Part shown: positions 21,420 through 31,329 of the stretch, one piece after another
How positions within the stretch are numbered: position 1 is the first letter of the stretch
Layout of the letters: every line of letters starts with the position of its first letter
NCBI GenBank assembly: GCA_033977485.1
Contig: CM066989.1
Span: 98,661,887-98,725,886, forward strand
Source: Hydrangea macrophylla
Lineage: Eukaryota > Streptophyta > Magnoliopsida > Cornales > Hydrangeaceae
Reading direction: 5' to 3'
Length of the DNA stretch: 64,000 bases
Notes under the pieces: generated by a model
What the model was told of the DNA's origin: nothing
The model's input: the letters and a program-made list of their open reading frames with translations, nothing else
Databases searched by the model: none
Translations under genes and position numbers: made by a program

Positions 21420-21903
21420 GGTTAAGTATTATTATTCCACTTTGTTCCCTCAATTTCTATTAGGCATTGAGGCTAAGGATTGTCTTGGTTAAGCAAAGAA
21501 GTACCAGTGCGGATGCGGGGGCGCGAGTGCGGAGAGTTCAACAATTTTGTCAAATCAAGAGTGCGAGTGCGGCGGGGTACTTATATAAAAATAGTAAAAA
21601 TATATTTTATGTGACATTTATCTATTACTATTATACTATATGCAAACTATTCTACCACTATTTTTTTTCTAATTAAGACACAAAATACACATAAATTACT
21701 TTACTTAATAATAAACAATGTAATTCAACTATTAACAAAACCACAAGCAAGCAAATTAATATTAAACGTTAACAAACTCTTGCACAAAAGCACCGCAAAA
21801 GCAGTAAGGCGCACTAAAGTACTCTCTACGCACTAAATGCGCGTGCGACACTATTTTTGAAGCACTCGTGCTTCATGGTGGTTAAGTATTATTATTCCAC
21901 TTT
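21420..21903 (+). repeat. Segment bounded by 24-bp direct repeats, GTGCGG-rich ends
   Basis: GGTTAAGTATTATTATTCCA and the next four bases occur at both ends (21420-21443 and 21880-21903). Between them, both ends are rich in GTGCGG / GCGCAC motifs and the middle is AT-rich, as in some hAT-derived elements. No clear terminal inverted repeat or 8-bp duplication was found. Confidence 0.4.
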
Positions 21904-22134
21904 TTTCCAAAAAAACAAAAAAAGGACCCCTTTCATCCTCTAGCTTTTATTTGAAAGCCATATATTGAAATGGGGGTCTATTTACAGATGTTTGTTTTAA
22001 ATATATTAATACACACAAAAATTGTGCATATATCAAGCAATTTCTTTCATAGAAAGCAATCAATTACATATTTCTTTTTTGACAGTAATCCTCTTTTTAT
22101 AGGGCTAGCTCTATTGCCGGAGTAGAAATGGCTA

Positions 22135-22240
22135 ATGTTAGAGCAAAAAGTGTCGCTAAAAGTTTTAGCGACACTTTTTTTTTGTCGCTAAAACTTTTAG
22201 CGACACTTTTTACTTGCTGCTCTGGCAATAACATTACCTT
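22135..22240 (+). mobile_element. Snap-back MITE-like element with perfect 29-bp stem
   Basis: Arms at 22145-22173 and 22183-22211 are exact reverse complements around a 9-base loop. Each arm contains GTCGCTAAAA and TTTTAGCGAC, so each arm is itself nearly palindromic. Outer AGAGCA / TGCTCT and TAATGTTA / TAACATTA extend the symmetry with bulges. The GTCGCTAAA type is common near termini of plant CACTA and Mutator-like elements. Confidence 0.75.
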
Positions 22241-22635
22241 TTTATAGAGGAGTCAATAAAAGTTCTCCAACTTTTCGAACTTGAAAGGACCAGATTTGGA
22301 TTCAAGATTTTTCTTTTTTATGAGGGGAATTTTATTTTATTTATTTTTTTGCTCAAAATTTTATGAGGGGCCTTGTTGTCTACATAATCCTCTCACTTAA
22401 TTCTTGATTTTTTTTAAAACAAAACAAAAAAATCTGAAATCTAAAAGTTAAAACTACCCCATGTAAAGTGTAAACACCCCTTATAAATCAATCTAATCCA
22501 TATTCATGTATTCCTCCCTATCTCCTAAAATTGACTACCCACACCTACTTAAATCACTCTCTTAATTCTAGAACTTTCTTATCTTAATCAAATTTATTTA
22601 TAATTGGCATTCTCCCCTATATTGGCATAAGTGTG

Positions 22636-22638
<3 letters not shown>

Positions 22639-22692
<54 letters not shown>
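22639..22692 (+). repeat. (CT)n microsatellite
   Basis: About 27 CT dinucleotides, followed by a short TATATA run. Confidence 0.95.
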
Positions 22693-22696
<4 letters not shown>

Positions 22697-23627
22697 ATAT
22701 ATATATGTCTATATGTGAAATTCAATTTACATAAGAACTTGTGTTGATCCTGTCCTATCCTACAACAAGATCATCACCGTCAGAGTAATTTACAGCTGTG
22801 TTTTAAGTTTGTACTTCTTATTGTGTTCTTATTATGTTTTACAATTTTCGGTGCCCCTAGCATTATTCTTTACAATTTGGTATTGTAAAGAATGTTTTTC
22901 GACTCCAACTCATTTGGGGATGTGAACAACAATGTAGTGGCAGATTTTTTGGTTATAAGTAAGGGTGGGTGCAGAAATTTGACAATATTAGGGATAGCGT
23001 GAAAGTGGTACTTGGGAGATAAGTTTACATGGGTTTGGAGGCGGTCTCCTTGAGGCAATTTTTGTTTTATTAATAAATATTTTATAATATAAAAATTTAT
23101 GTAAATCCTGAAATGATATTAAATCAATTTAAGTTTGATCAAGTGATGTGAAAAAAAATGTGTTTGACCATATATTTAGGATGATTTGAATTACAATTGT
23201 AATTTAGTTCTCTTTATTTGGAACTTATTACTTCGCTCGTGGTTTTAGATAACTTAGATTGTACGGAGTAATTAGTGTTGTAATATGCATATTATAATCT
23301 AACCCAATATGCATTTTTATAATTTAGAGTGTCTTGATTCTTGAAATTACAAAACGATGTAGAAATTAACACAAATATTCAAATAACCCAAAAAAAAAAA
23401 AGAAAAAAAAAAAAAAAAGAAGGGGGGGGCAGGACTCTTGTGAAATTTAGCGGGGATCAAAATGTAAAAATCTCATAATGCAATCTCACATGACTTTGAG
23501 TCCTATATGCGCATACAAGAGACCTCATATACAATATATATATATATATATATATATGGAGAGACTAACAAACCTGGATGGATGGAAAAGACAAAAACGA
23601 CCGGACTCCATTGATGAAGAAGCAGAG

Positions 23628-23754
23628 TGAGTTGTCTCTCGGCACTAAGCTTAGACCCATCACAAATATATATATATATATATATAGATATATACATACA
23701 TACAACTCTGTATTTGATGATGGGTATAAGCTTAGTGATGTTAGACAACTTCTC
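23628..23754 (-). ncRNA. Pre-miRNA-like fold-back, copy A
   Basis: On the minus strand the arm GAGAAGTTGTCTAACATCAC, then TAAGCTTATACCCATCA, pairs with GATGGGTCTAAGCTTAGTG, then CCGAGAGACAACTC, across an AT-microsatellite loop. The stem is about 38 bp with few mismatches. The same structure occurs twice in the right arm. I do not recognise a known miRNA in it. Without small-RNA data it may equally be a duplicated palindrome. Confidence 0.35.
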
Positions 23755-24359
23755 TAATAACACCTCACGGCCATACCATACAAGAAGAGATGAGAAAGCC
23801 AGAGGAAGAAGAAGATAGGATCAAAATATATATGGGAAGAGGAAGGTAAGGGGTACTTTAATTTATAGAAGAATTCTATATACCAATCTTTGGCTTTTAT
23901 GTCAAGCAACTTGTGGCTTTTATGTCAAGCTACTTGTGGCAAGAGACCTAAATCAACCTCTAGCTTTTATTTGAAGCCATATAATATCGAACGTACAAAA
24001 CAGAAAAAATTAAAAGTAAAAAAACTATCCCCTTGTAAACATAATAATTCTTGATTTTTTTTAATGGGCGGGCATTTAGTTTCTTAATTTTATTTTGAGA
24101 ACAAAAAAATCAAAAAATTAAAAGTATAAAACTATCCCTTGTAAACGTCTCTGCCCTTAACTCTCTGTCTGGTTTATTTTGAAGCACGACAGAATTGAAA
24201 TGAATTCTTGACAAAGTTTGATTATTTTTTGTCGGATTTGTAAACCTCCTAAAATAAGAATTATAATGAATTCACTTCTTTTCTTCTTTGTGTCGAAAAG
24301 TTTTCCCATAAGCTCGTCAAATGTGGAATGTCAATCACTGTGGCACCCACAAGCATGGG

Positions 24360-24660
24360 CAAAAGAACGTTGGGGCAAGAGGGGGCAGTTGCCCCCCTCA
24401 ACTTTTCATAATCACTATTTTACAGTATAAATTTCACATATTATTTATTTTTGCCCCTTAATTGCCCCTCTCAACTTTTCAAGATTACTCTTTTACCTTA
24501 TATATTTGATACTGTCATACATTAGTCATATTTACCCCTTAATTGCCCCCCCCCCCCCCCCCCCAACTTTTTAAAATAATTATTTTACCTTATATATTTC
24601 ATACTTTATTCATTTTTGCCCGCTAATTGCCCCCCTCAACTTTTCAAAGAGATACTTTTA
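24360..24660 (+). repeat. Tandem repeat with GCCCCCTCAACTTTT units and poly-C tract
   Basis: Three to four units of about 75-110 bp each contain TTGCCCC(C)TCAACTTTT followed by ATTTTACCTTATATATTT. The block starts with the palindromic GGGGGCAGTTGCCCCCC and includes a run of about 19 C at 24547. A related palindromic start occurs at 63790. Confidence 0.75.
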
Positions 24661-24961
24661 AGCTTAAAAAATAGGTTGGGCGCTGATTTTTTACCGAACT
24701 AATTTTTTTAAACTAAAACAACATAACTGAAATAGATTTTTTTGGTTTGGTTTGAATTTTGATTAACCAAACTATTTGTCCCCCCTAATAATTGATAACT
24801 AACTAAATAACGGACTGCGTACCAACTTGGCAACCTATCCTTTTTCATCCCTACATATGATTTTTCTCCATCACGTAAATTCAAATCAAAGTCCCTCAAA
24901 GTTTTGAGGTAGCAAAGTACAGTTCTACATAATTCAAAGTTTGAGGTAGCAAAGTATACAC

Positions 24962-26080
24962 TAGGGTGGCAATCGGGTCGTGTCGGGTCATAATCGTATC
25001 GGATCATTATCACGTCGGGTCATTGTCGTGTCGGGTTATAATCGTGTCATAATCGTATCGGGTTATAATCGTGCCGGGTCATACACGGGTCACCCGTCTA
25101 ACCCGTATAGGGTGTCATCGGTTCGGTTCGGATCGGATCGGATTTTATTTTTATTTTTTCCGACTTTTTCATGTTTTGAAAACCAACCGAAGTGGTCGGT
25201 TTTGCCAATTTGAGCGGTCGGATTGGTTTTTTAGTTGTAGGTAATTTTAAAAAAACCGACCGGTTAGCTCGATTCGAGTATTCGAAAAAAACTTGCAGTC
25301 TTACTAAGAACACAAACAAGTCTTTCATAAAATGTATCAATTATTAAAACGTACGTCTTAAATCTCCAACTATTATAAACTTAACACCCAAGCATTTTCA
25401 AACAAAATGAATAAGAAGAAATATTATTTTTACTAACTGTATAAAGAAATTTCTCTACTTGCCATCTATTAAGAATCAAGATTAACAATTGTATTTGTCT
25501 AATTGACTAATTTGTCTCCCTCCCAATCCAGCAATCCTGGCGGACTTCTTCCCTTTTATTTTATTTTATTTAATTATTTTTTTTATACAACGCTTGATGC
25601 ATGAATGCTTCCAAGCTCCAGCTTCCTCCCTCCCTTATTAGTTATTAATAATAATAATTTATTTATTTATTAATTATTATATATAAATTTACTTGTTTGG
25701 TAAGTTGGTAACTACTCTTTTTTTTGTGAACAAGCAAAAAAGAAAAAACAATTTTAGTTTTTATATATATAAATTTTAAATAAATATGTTTTAAAAAAAT
25801 ACATTTTTTTTTAATTCTTATTTATATTATTTGTATTTTAGACTTCCATATTACTAAAAATTATTTTTAGAACCAAAAAAAAAAAATGCCCCAACTGCAC
25901 TTAAATACTTAATCGGGTCAATCGAGTCAGACGGTTTGACCGGCTTCAACACGTTTATTAATCGTGTCACACGAGTCGACTCGTTTATGACCCGTGCCCT
26001 TATACGGGTTATCCAAACCCGTTTATTTTCGTGTCGGGTCGTGTCAGGTTGCCGTGTCGTGTCGAAAATTGCCACCCCTA
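24962..26080 (+). mobile_element. hAT-type non-autonomous element, 1.1 kb
   Basis: The ends TAGGGTGGCAA and TTGCCACCCCTA are inverted. The 8-bp flanks GTATACAC (24954-24961) and GTATGCAC (26081-26088) differ at one base. Subterminal regions are tandem TCGTGTCGGGTCATAA-type repeats on one side and GTGTCGGGT on the other. No transposase frame is present. It lies only in the left arm of the inverted duplication. Confidence 0.88.
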
Positions 26081-26348
26081 GTATGCACCAGATACAGATA
26101 GCTCTAATTTGATCTAAGTAAAGTTACAATTGGTGTCGGGGCACTCCCAATGTTTTATTTACTTATTTATTTATGGGTAAATTACACTGACACCCTTTGA
26201 GGTTTTGCACTTTATCACTCACACCGTCTAAGGTTTTAGATATGTTACTCACACCCCTTATCAGAGATGTCGAGCTAACGCCGTTAACGGCAACATTAAA
26301 AGGACAACTATACCCTTCTCTCTTGCCTCATCTTCTCTCTACTGTCTC

Positions 26349-26398
<50 letters not shown>

Positions 26399-26948
26399 CA
26401 GTCAAGTTTATCACCACTACCACTACCACAACCACACAGTCCATACACAGTCCACACACACTCGGATCAAATATATCTGGGATCAAATAAATCTAGATGT
26501 TCGTTCAATCTTTTCCCATGGCATCAAATCAAAAATTCTTCAGAAAAAAATACAATAGCAACTATAGGGATCAATCTACCACATCTACTACATATGGGCT
26601 CAGATCTACAGCCAATGACCCCCCCAAAAGAAAATCGTGAAACGATCTCCACTGTCCGATCTCTATATCATTTTTCTTCTTCAAGAAGCTTCATCTCATG
26701 AGTTTCCGAGAGGACACCTCGGTAAGAGTGTTCGCATCGCCGGAGACTTAACTAAGGCGAACGGAAGTAGCTTAATGGCGTTAATCACGGTTGTGGCTCT
26801 CTAAAACGATTTTGATTTGGCTCTGGCTCATCGTACGGCTCGATTCTCTGGTTTTGATCATATTGGCTTCGAGTAGGAATTGGACGGTTATGCAGCATCA
26901 TTGCCTCGGGAACAATTTAAAGTTGTTCGATGAACACGAACTCTGATC

Positions 26949-27544
26949 TGTTGGGAATTTAACACGCCGAACTAAATTCCCCCAAATAAACACACACGCA
27001 CATGAGCAGTAATTAAACATGCACACCAAAGAAAAGACACACAGATTTCTACGTGGTTCGGCCAAACACCTGCCTACGTCCACACCTGAGAGATCCATTC
27101 TTCATTATTGAGTAAACCATGGTACAAGTTACATGAATTAAATCCCATAACCCAAATACAAAACCCTTGTACTCTCCCCACTCAATACCCCCAAAGAACC
27201 TGACACAATTAATCACTGTAACATAGAGAAATCACAGAGATAAAGAAATACCCATCCCTACCTCACATCCCTATAACGCTGTGAACACCCCTCACAGAAA
27301 ACCCCAATGATTAATCTCTCTCACCCTAGACCATGCACCCCCATGAGGGGAGACCCCCAACTTGGTACACCAAGGGCTCACATAAATTCCTATACAACAT
27401 CCCTATATATAGAGCTTACAACCCATTACTTATTGGACAAGTAATACAACTCTATCATAAAGGAAACCAAATCACAATAGGAATCTAGCCAAATCACAAT
27501 CCCTAAATTAATGGGATTATCCCACATGTGATATAACCCCAACA
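26949..27544 (-). repeat. 3' LTR of the young non-autonomous element
   Basis: This 596-bp copy differs from 28695-29286 by only a few substitutions and small indels. Confidence 0.93.
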
Positions 27545-28694
27545 ATCACCCCCTCTATCACTTGTGGGGAAACTGTCCAATCAATTTATCACACATGATC
27601 AGCACCCCCTCAACTGGAGCACCCACAAAGCTGACGACTTTGTAACCGTTTGCCATTGACCGTCTTCCGTACCAGCGTGCACACCCCGAATCAATATGGT
27701 CTTAACACCTCCGATTCGTCAAACCGCGGCCAATACATGTGCAGTTGTCCCAAGTTAATTATTAGCATTAACTCCACTAGAGAAGAGCCTCGATCCCTCT
27801 TTCTCCCCAGCAGGATTTCCCCCACCATCGTCTGAACCGTGAACAGACCATCCACGTACTCACTTATATAAGAATTTTTCATCGAGTACTTGGGAGTACA
27901 ACTCTACCAACCAAACGACACAAATCATCCACACTTCTCTCAACTGCCGTGTGTGATTTCAGCAATAATATTAGATTCCTCCGCAACTTTGGGATCAATA
28001 TCACACCACCCAAATAGCAAACATGCTCCAAAAATATTTGATCAACGTTCCTACGTGCAGTATCCTAACAATTACCTCTGTCGGATAATTGCGCCTGTGT
28101 CTGCCCCCGTCTTCTTGGAACCCATCAAATTATTTTCTCCAAAAGCACATACTTACCGTACCCGGAATCTAACAACCCAAGAGAAATGCCCATATGAGTG
28201 GAATGTGAGAACCTCTCCACCATACGCAACCTACTACAATCATAGTAGCATCAAAATTATTTTTCTGCCCTAGATCCCAACCTGCTGCAATATATATAGA
28301 ATCTATCACCAAGAAAAATAATCTCAATTCATGCAGAATATCACAAATCTGCACCCACCGGTGAATCCGCAGCGCCTGAAAACCTTAGGAACCATCTCCG
28401 ACCCGAATTCCAAATAAAATAGTTAATCCCGCTAAATACTTGAAATTCCAACAAATCAAAAAACCTTAATTTGTTATACCTTGCACATCGGATTGCTCCC
28501 CCATCCAAGGCTTGAAATCCACAAGGTATGCTACAAAGTCATCTTCCATGGCCCATACACTGGCGGCACGCTGCTCCACTGATTTTAATTTTTTTCCTCA
28601 TCTTGAATAATCTTTTAACCACCGTGCTGCTAATCTCCACTGTCATTGTGCGCCTCTGTCACCATGATCTGACAACCATAGCTCTGATACCACT

Positions 28695-29286
28695 TGTTGG
28701 GAATTTAACACGCCAAACTAAATTCCCCCAAATAAACACACACACATGAGCAGTAATTAAACATGCACACCAAAGAAAAGACACACAGATTTCTACGTGG
28801 TTCGGCCAAACACCTGCCTACGTCCATACCTGAGAGATCAATTCTTCATTATTGAGTAAAACATGGTACAGGTTACATGAATTAAATCCCATAACCCAAA
28901 TACAAAACCCTTGTACTCTCCCCACTCAATACCCCAAAGAACCTGACACAATTAATCACTGTAACATAGAAAAATCACAGAGATAAAGAAATACCATCCC
29001 TACCTCACATCCTTATAACGCTGTGAACACCCCTCACAGAAAACCCCAATGATTAATCTCTCTCACCCTAGACCATGCACCCCCATGAGGGGAGACCCCC
29101 AACTTGGTACACCAAGGGCTCACATAAATTCCTATACAACATCCCTATATATAGAGCTTACAACCCATTACTTATTGGACAAGTAATACAACTCTATCAT
29201 AAAGGAAACCAAATCACAATAGGAATCTAGCCAAATCACAATCCCTAAATTAATAGGATTATCCCACATGTGATATAACCCCAACA
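28695..29286 (-). repeat. 5' LTR of the young non-autonomous element
   Basis: This 592-bp copy is adjacent to the minus-strand primer binding site TGGTATCAGAGC. Confidence 0.93.
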
Positions 29287-29888
29287 TGATCGTGTAACCA
29301 TTAATCTCTCAACATCAGAGGTTTTGACAATGGTGAGGTGATTTGAATTTTTAGATTCGTAAACATTCAACGAGGCTAATTTGATTCAAATTTACAATGA
29401 AATTAGGGTTTCGAAATGTTGAAATTGGGGAAGAGTCTCCTTTAAATTTGACCAGCTTTGAATTTTTAGAGAGAGAGAGAGAGGAGTCAGTAATGAGATA
29501 GATAGTGAGGAGTCAGTAGAGAGAGAGGGTGTTCCGGCCAGTGGTGGTGGTGAGCATGAGAGAGAGAGAGAGAGAGAGGAGAGGCAGTAGAAAGAGGGGG
29601 GAGAGAGAGAGAGATTTTTTTGTATATGTGTGTGTATATATATCTGTGTGTTTGTGTCTTTGTGTATATGTGTCTGTGTGTAAGTAAAAGAAGAAGATGA
29701 TAAGGGTATTTTGGACATTTTGAAAAATAAACTTGCTAATATCAGCCATATTTTAACGCCAATTAATGGCAGGGGGTGTATGTGTTACCAACCCACAAAT
29801 ATGAAGGGAGGTCAGTGTAACCTAAAAAATCACAGGGGGTATGAGTGACAAAGTGCGAAACTTCAGAGGGTGTCAGTGTAATTTACCC

Positions 29889-30060
29889 TTTATTTAGTAT
29901 TTTATGTTTGTAATGTTTTTTTTTTCGTTATATGCATTAAAGTTGAAAGTGAATTTATTTAGAGAGAGAAGATAGTTTTCATTAATTTGAGTTATTGCTT
30001 TGCCTTTATTGTTTCTAGGCTAAAAAAACTAAAAAATTTAGTACCCTATAATTTCAGCAA
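29889..30060 (+). repeat. Left arm of the inverted duplication, last segment
   Basis: The reverse complement of about 34720-34870. Shared text includes GTTGAAAGTGAATTTATTTA, GAGTTATTGCTTTG and TAGTACCCTA. It marks the inner limit of the recognisable arm. Confidence 0.75.
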
Positions 30061-30089
30061 GAAAACTAAAAAATTTAATGTTTCAGCAA

Positions 30090-30219
30090 GAAACAATAAA
30101 CAATAAATCATGTACTCTCCTAGAAAATCATTTTTTTATTATTATATATATATACATATATATTTTTATAGTTTTTAAACAATAAATCATGTACTCTCCT
30201 AGAAAATCATTTTTTTCCC
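30090..30219 (+). repeat. 40-bp direct duplication around an AT microsatellite
   Basis: CAATAAATCATGTACTCTCC and the following 20 bases occur at about 30097 and again at about 30179. Confidence 0.85.
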
Positions 30220-30239
30220 GTTATCCAAAACACCCTTTA

Positions 30240-31329
30240 AAAGCCAATTACGGCATGTCAATTTTATTTCACACCATTGTGCCGGTCATAATATTTTGTG
30301 GGTCTTATGCGAACTTCAAAAATAGGTGCCCTCTACAAATATTAATAAATTATTTGGAATGTACGTTCCAACATGGGCTATATATAATATATGTTATAAT
30401 TTTGAGTGGGATGCCCTTATTGAAGTGGGGGGCTCAAACGGTTGCTTGGGTTTCTTGTGTTCAGGATCGGCCCCATCTGTCAATTTGGGACTTCATTGGT
30501 TTGACTTTGAATTTTATGTTAGTTGCATGGGTCCTTAATTAGGTTTTTTTTTATTATTATTTGTTGTTTGTTCTTGATTTTTATGTCTTAAGTTATGCCC
30601 TAGAAAATTGACATGTCCTAAACCACTAAGAGCCCATTGGGTTAGCTGAAAATGAAAAATTAAGTGATGAATTACGAATTTGGAGCAAAAGAAATAATTA
30701 TTTTGTAAAATGAAAGTATTTTCGTTAGCTAAAAATGTCAACTCTTAAAAAAATCAACTAAAAATTTAAGCAAAAATTAGTTGAAAAATTAAGCTGAAAA
30801 AAAAAAGTAGCTAGCTTGTTTTTCAAACAATCACTTATTTTCACTTTTAATTTGTTAAAAGACAAAAATACTTTGCATGCCCTAAAATTTTAACGATGTT
30901 GAAAATATTTGTATGTTGTCCTTTTGGCCATTTTGTATAAACAATCAATTTTTTTTGGCTTGCTTGCCAAACACTTTTGATTTTTTTAAGTGATAAAACA
31001 TTTTGGGATTGATTAAGGGGGATTCACTAAAATGATAAAATTTTAGAATAGAAGGTTAATCAAAAAACATTATCATAAATTTTGTACACTACTGAAAAGA
31101 AAAGAAAAGAAAAAAAAAAAAGAAAAAAAGAGGAGTGTTTCCGCCACAACCTTTGGGGAATACATAGCATAAAAGAAAATATTAAAAAAAGAAAACTGAT
31201 CAGAATGATAAACACAGCATACATTCACTTAATTTGTTATGTATTGTCCACCTCAATTCGAAAGATCTTGATTTTCCAAGGCTATTCTCCATTTTGGTTA
31301 ATAAAGAGGCTAATGCTAAGAGTTCGTTG
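30240..31329 (+). other. AT-rich sequence, no gene seen
   Basis: A plus-strand frame of 117 codons (30189-30542) has no motif and AT-driven composition. An AGCCCATTGGGTTAGCTGAA start at about 30630 with TTGCCAAACACTTTTGA near 30980 might be a degraded hAT MITE. Confidence 0.4.

Larger units (their letters stand above)
23220..24961 (+). repeat. Left arm of a large inverted duplication, first segment
   Basis: This segment is the reverse complement of sequence between 44160 and 41061. It includes the AATTAGTGTTGTAATATGCA block, the ACTCAAAGTCAT block in reverse, the fold-back locus, GGGCGGGCATTTA, and GAGGTAGCAAAG near the end. Identity is high in patches with indels, mostly in AT microsatellites. 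The arm continues after the hAT element at 26081 and after the Mutator-like element at 29889. Confidence 0.85.
26949..29286 (-). mobile_element. Young non-autonomous LTR retrotransposon (TRIM/LARD-like, copia type)
   Basis: Two nearly identical LTRs (26949-27544 and 28695-29286) flank 1150 bp without any coding domain. A perfect 5-bp duplication TGATC lies at 26944-26948 and 29287-29291. On the minus strand the element begins TGTTGGGGTTATATCAC, has the primer site TGGTATCAGAGC beside the right-hand LTR (28680-28693), and a purine tract AGAGGGGGTGAT beside the left-hand LTR. The initiator-Met site suggests mobilisation by a copia element. Few LTR differences show that it inserted recently. Confidence 0.93.
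26175..29888 (+). mobile_element. Mutator-like non-autonomous element, 3.7 kb, with nested LTR element
   Basis: The ends are inverted repeats beginning GGGTAAATTACACTGACACC, with similarity extending for more than 50 bp. The 9-bp flanks TTTATTTAT (26166-26174) and TTTATTTAG (29889-29897) differ at one base, fitting a Mutator-type duplication. Without the nested retrotransposon the element is about 1.4 kb, with a (CT)n tract at 26352-26397 and a (GA)-rich tract at 29467-29615. No transposase is seen. Confidence 0.85.

Noticed and set aside
22639..22692. Possible CRISPR-like or satellite array
   Set aside because: It is a plain dinucleotide microsatellite. No CRISPR arrays are expected in plant nuclear DNA and none is present.
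23503..23763. Minus-strand 86-codon frame with YIYIYIY repeats
   Set aside because: It is a read-through of AT microsatellites within the fold-back locus.
29392..29749. Minus-strand frames of 78 and 108 codons rich in Ser/Leu and Thr/His
   Set aside because: These are translations of GA/GT microsatellites within the Mutator-like element.
30189..30542. 117-codon plus-strand frame rich in hydrophobic residues
   Set aside because: It lies in AT-rich spacer, begins inside a 40-bp direct duplication and has no recognisable motif or splice context. The hydrophobicity follows from T-rich codons.
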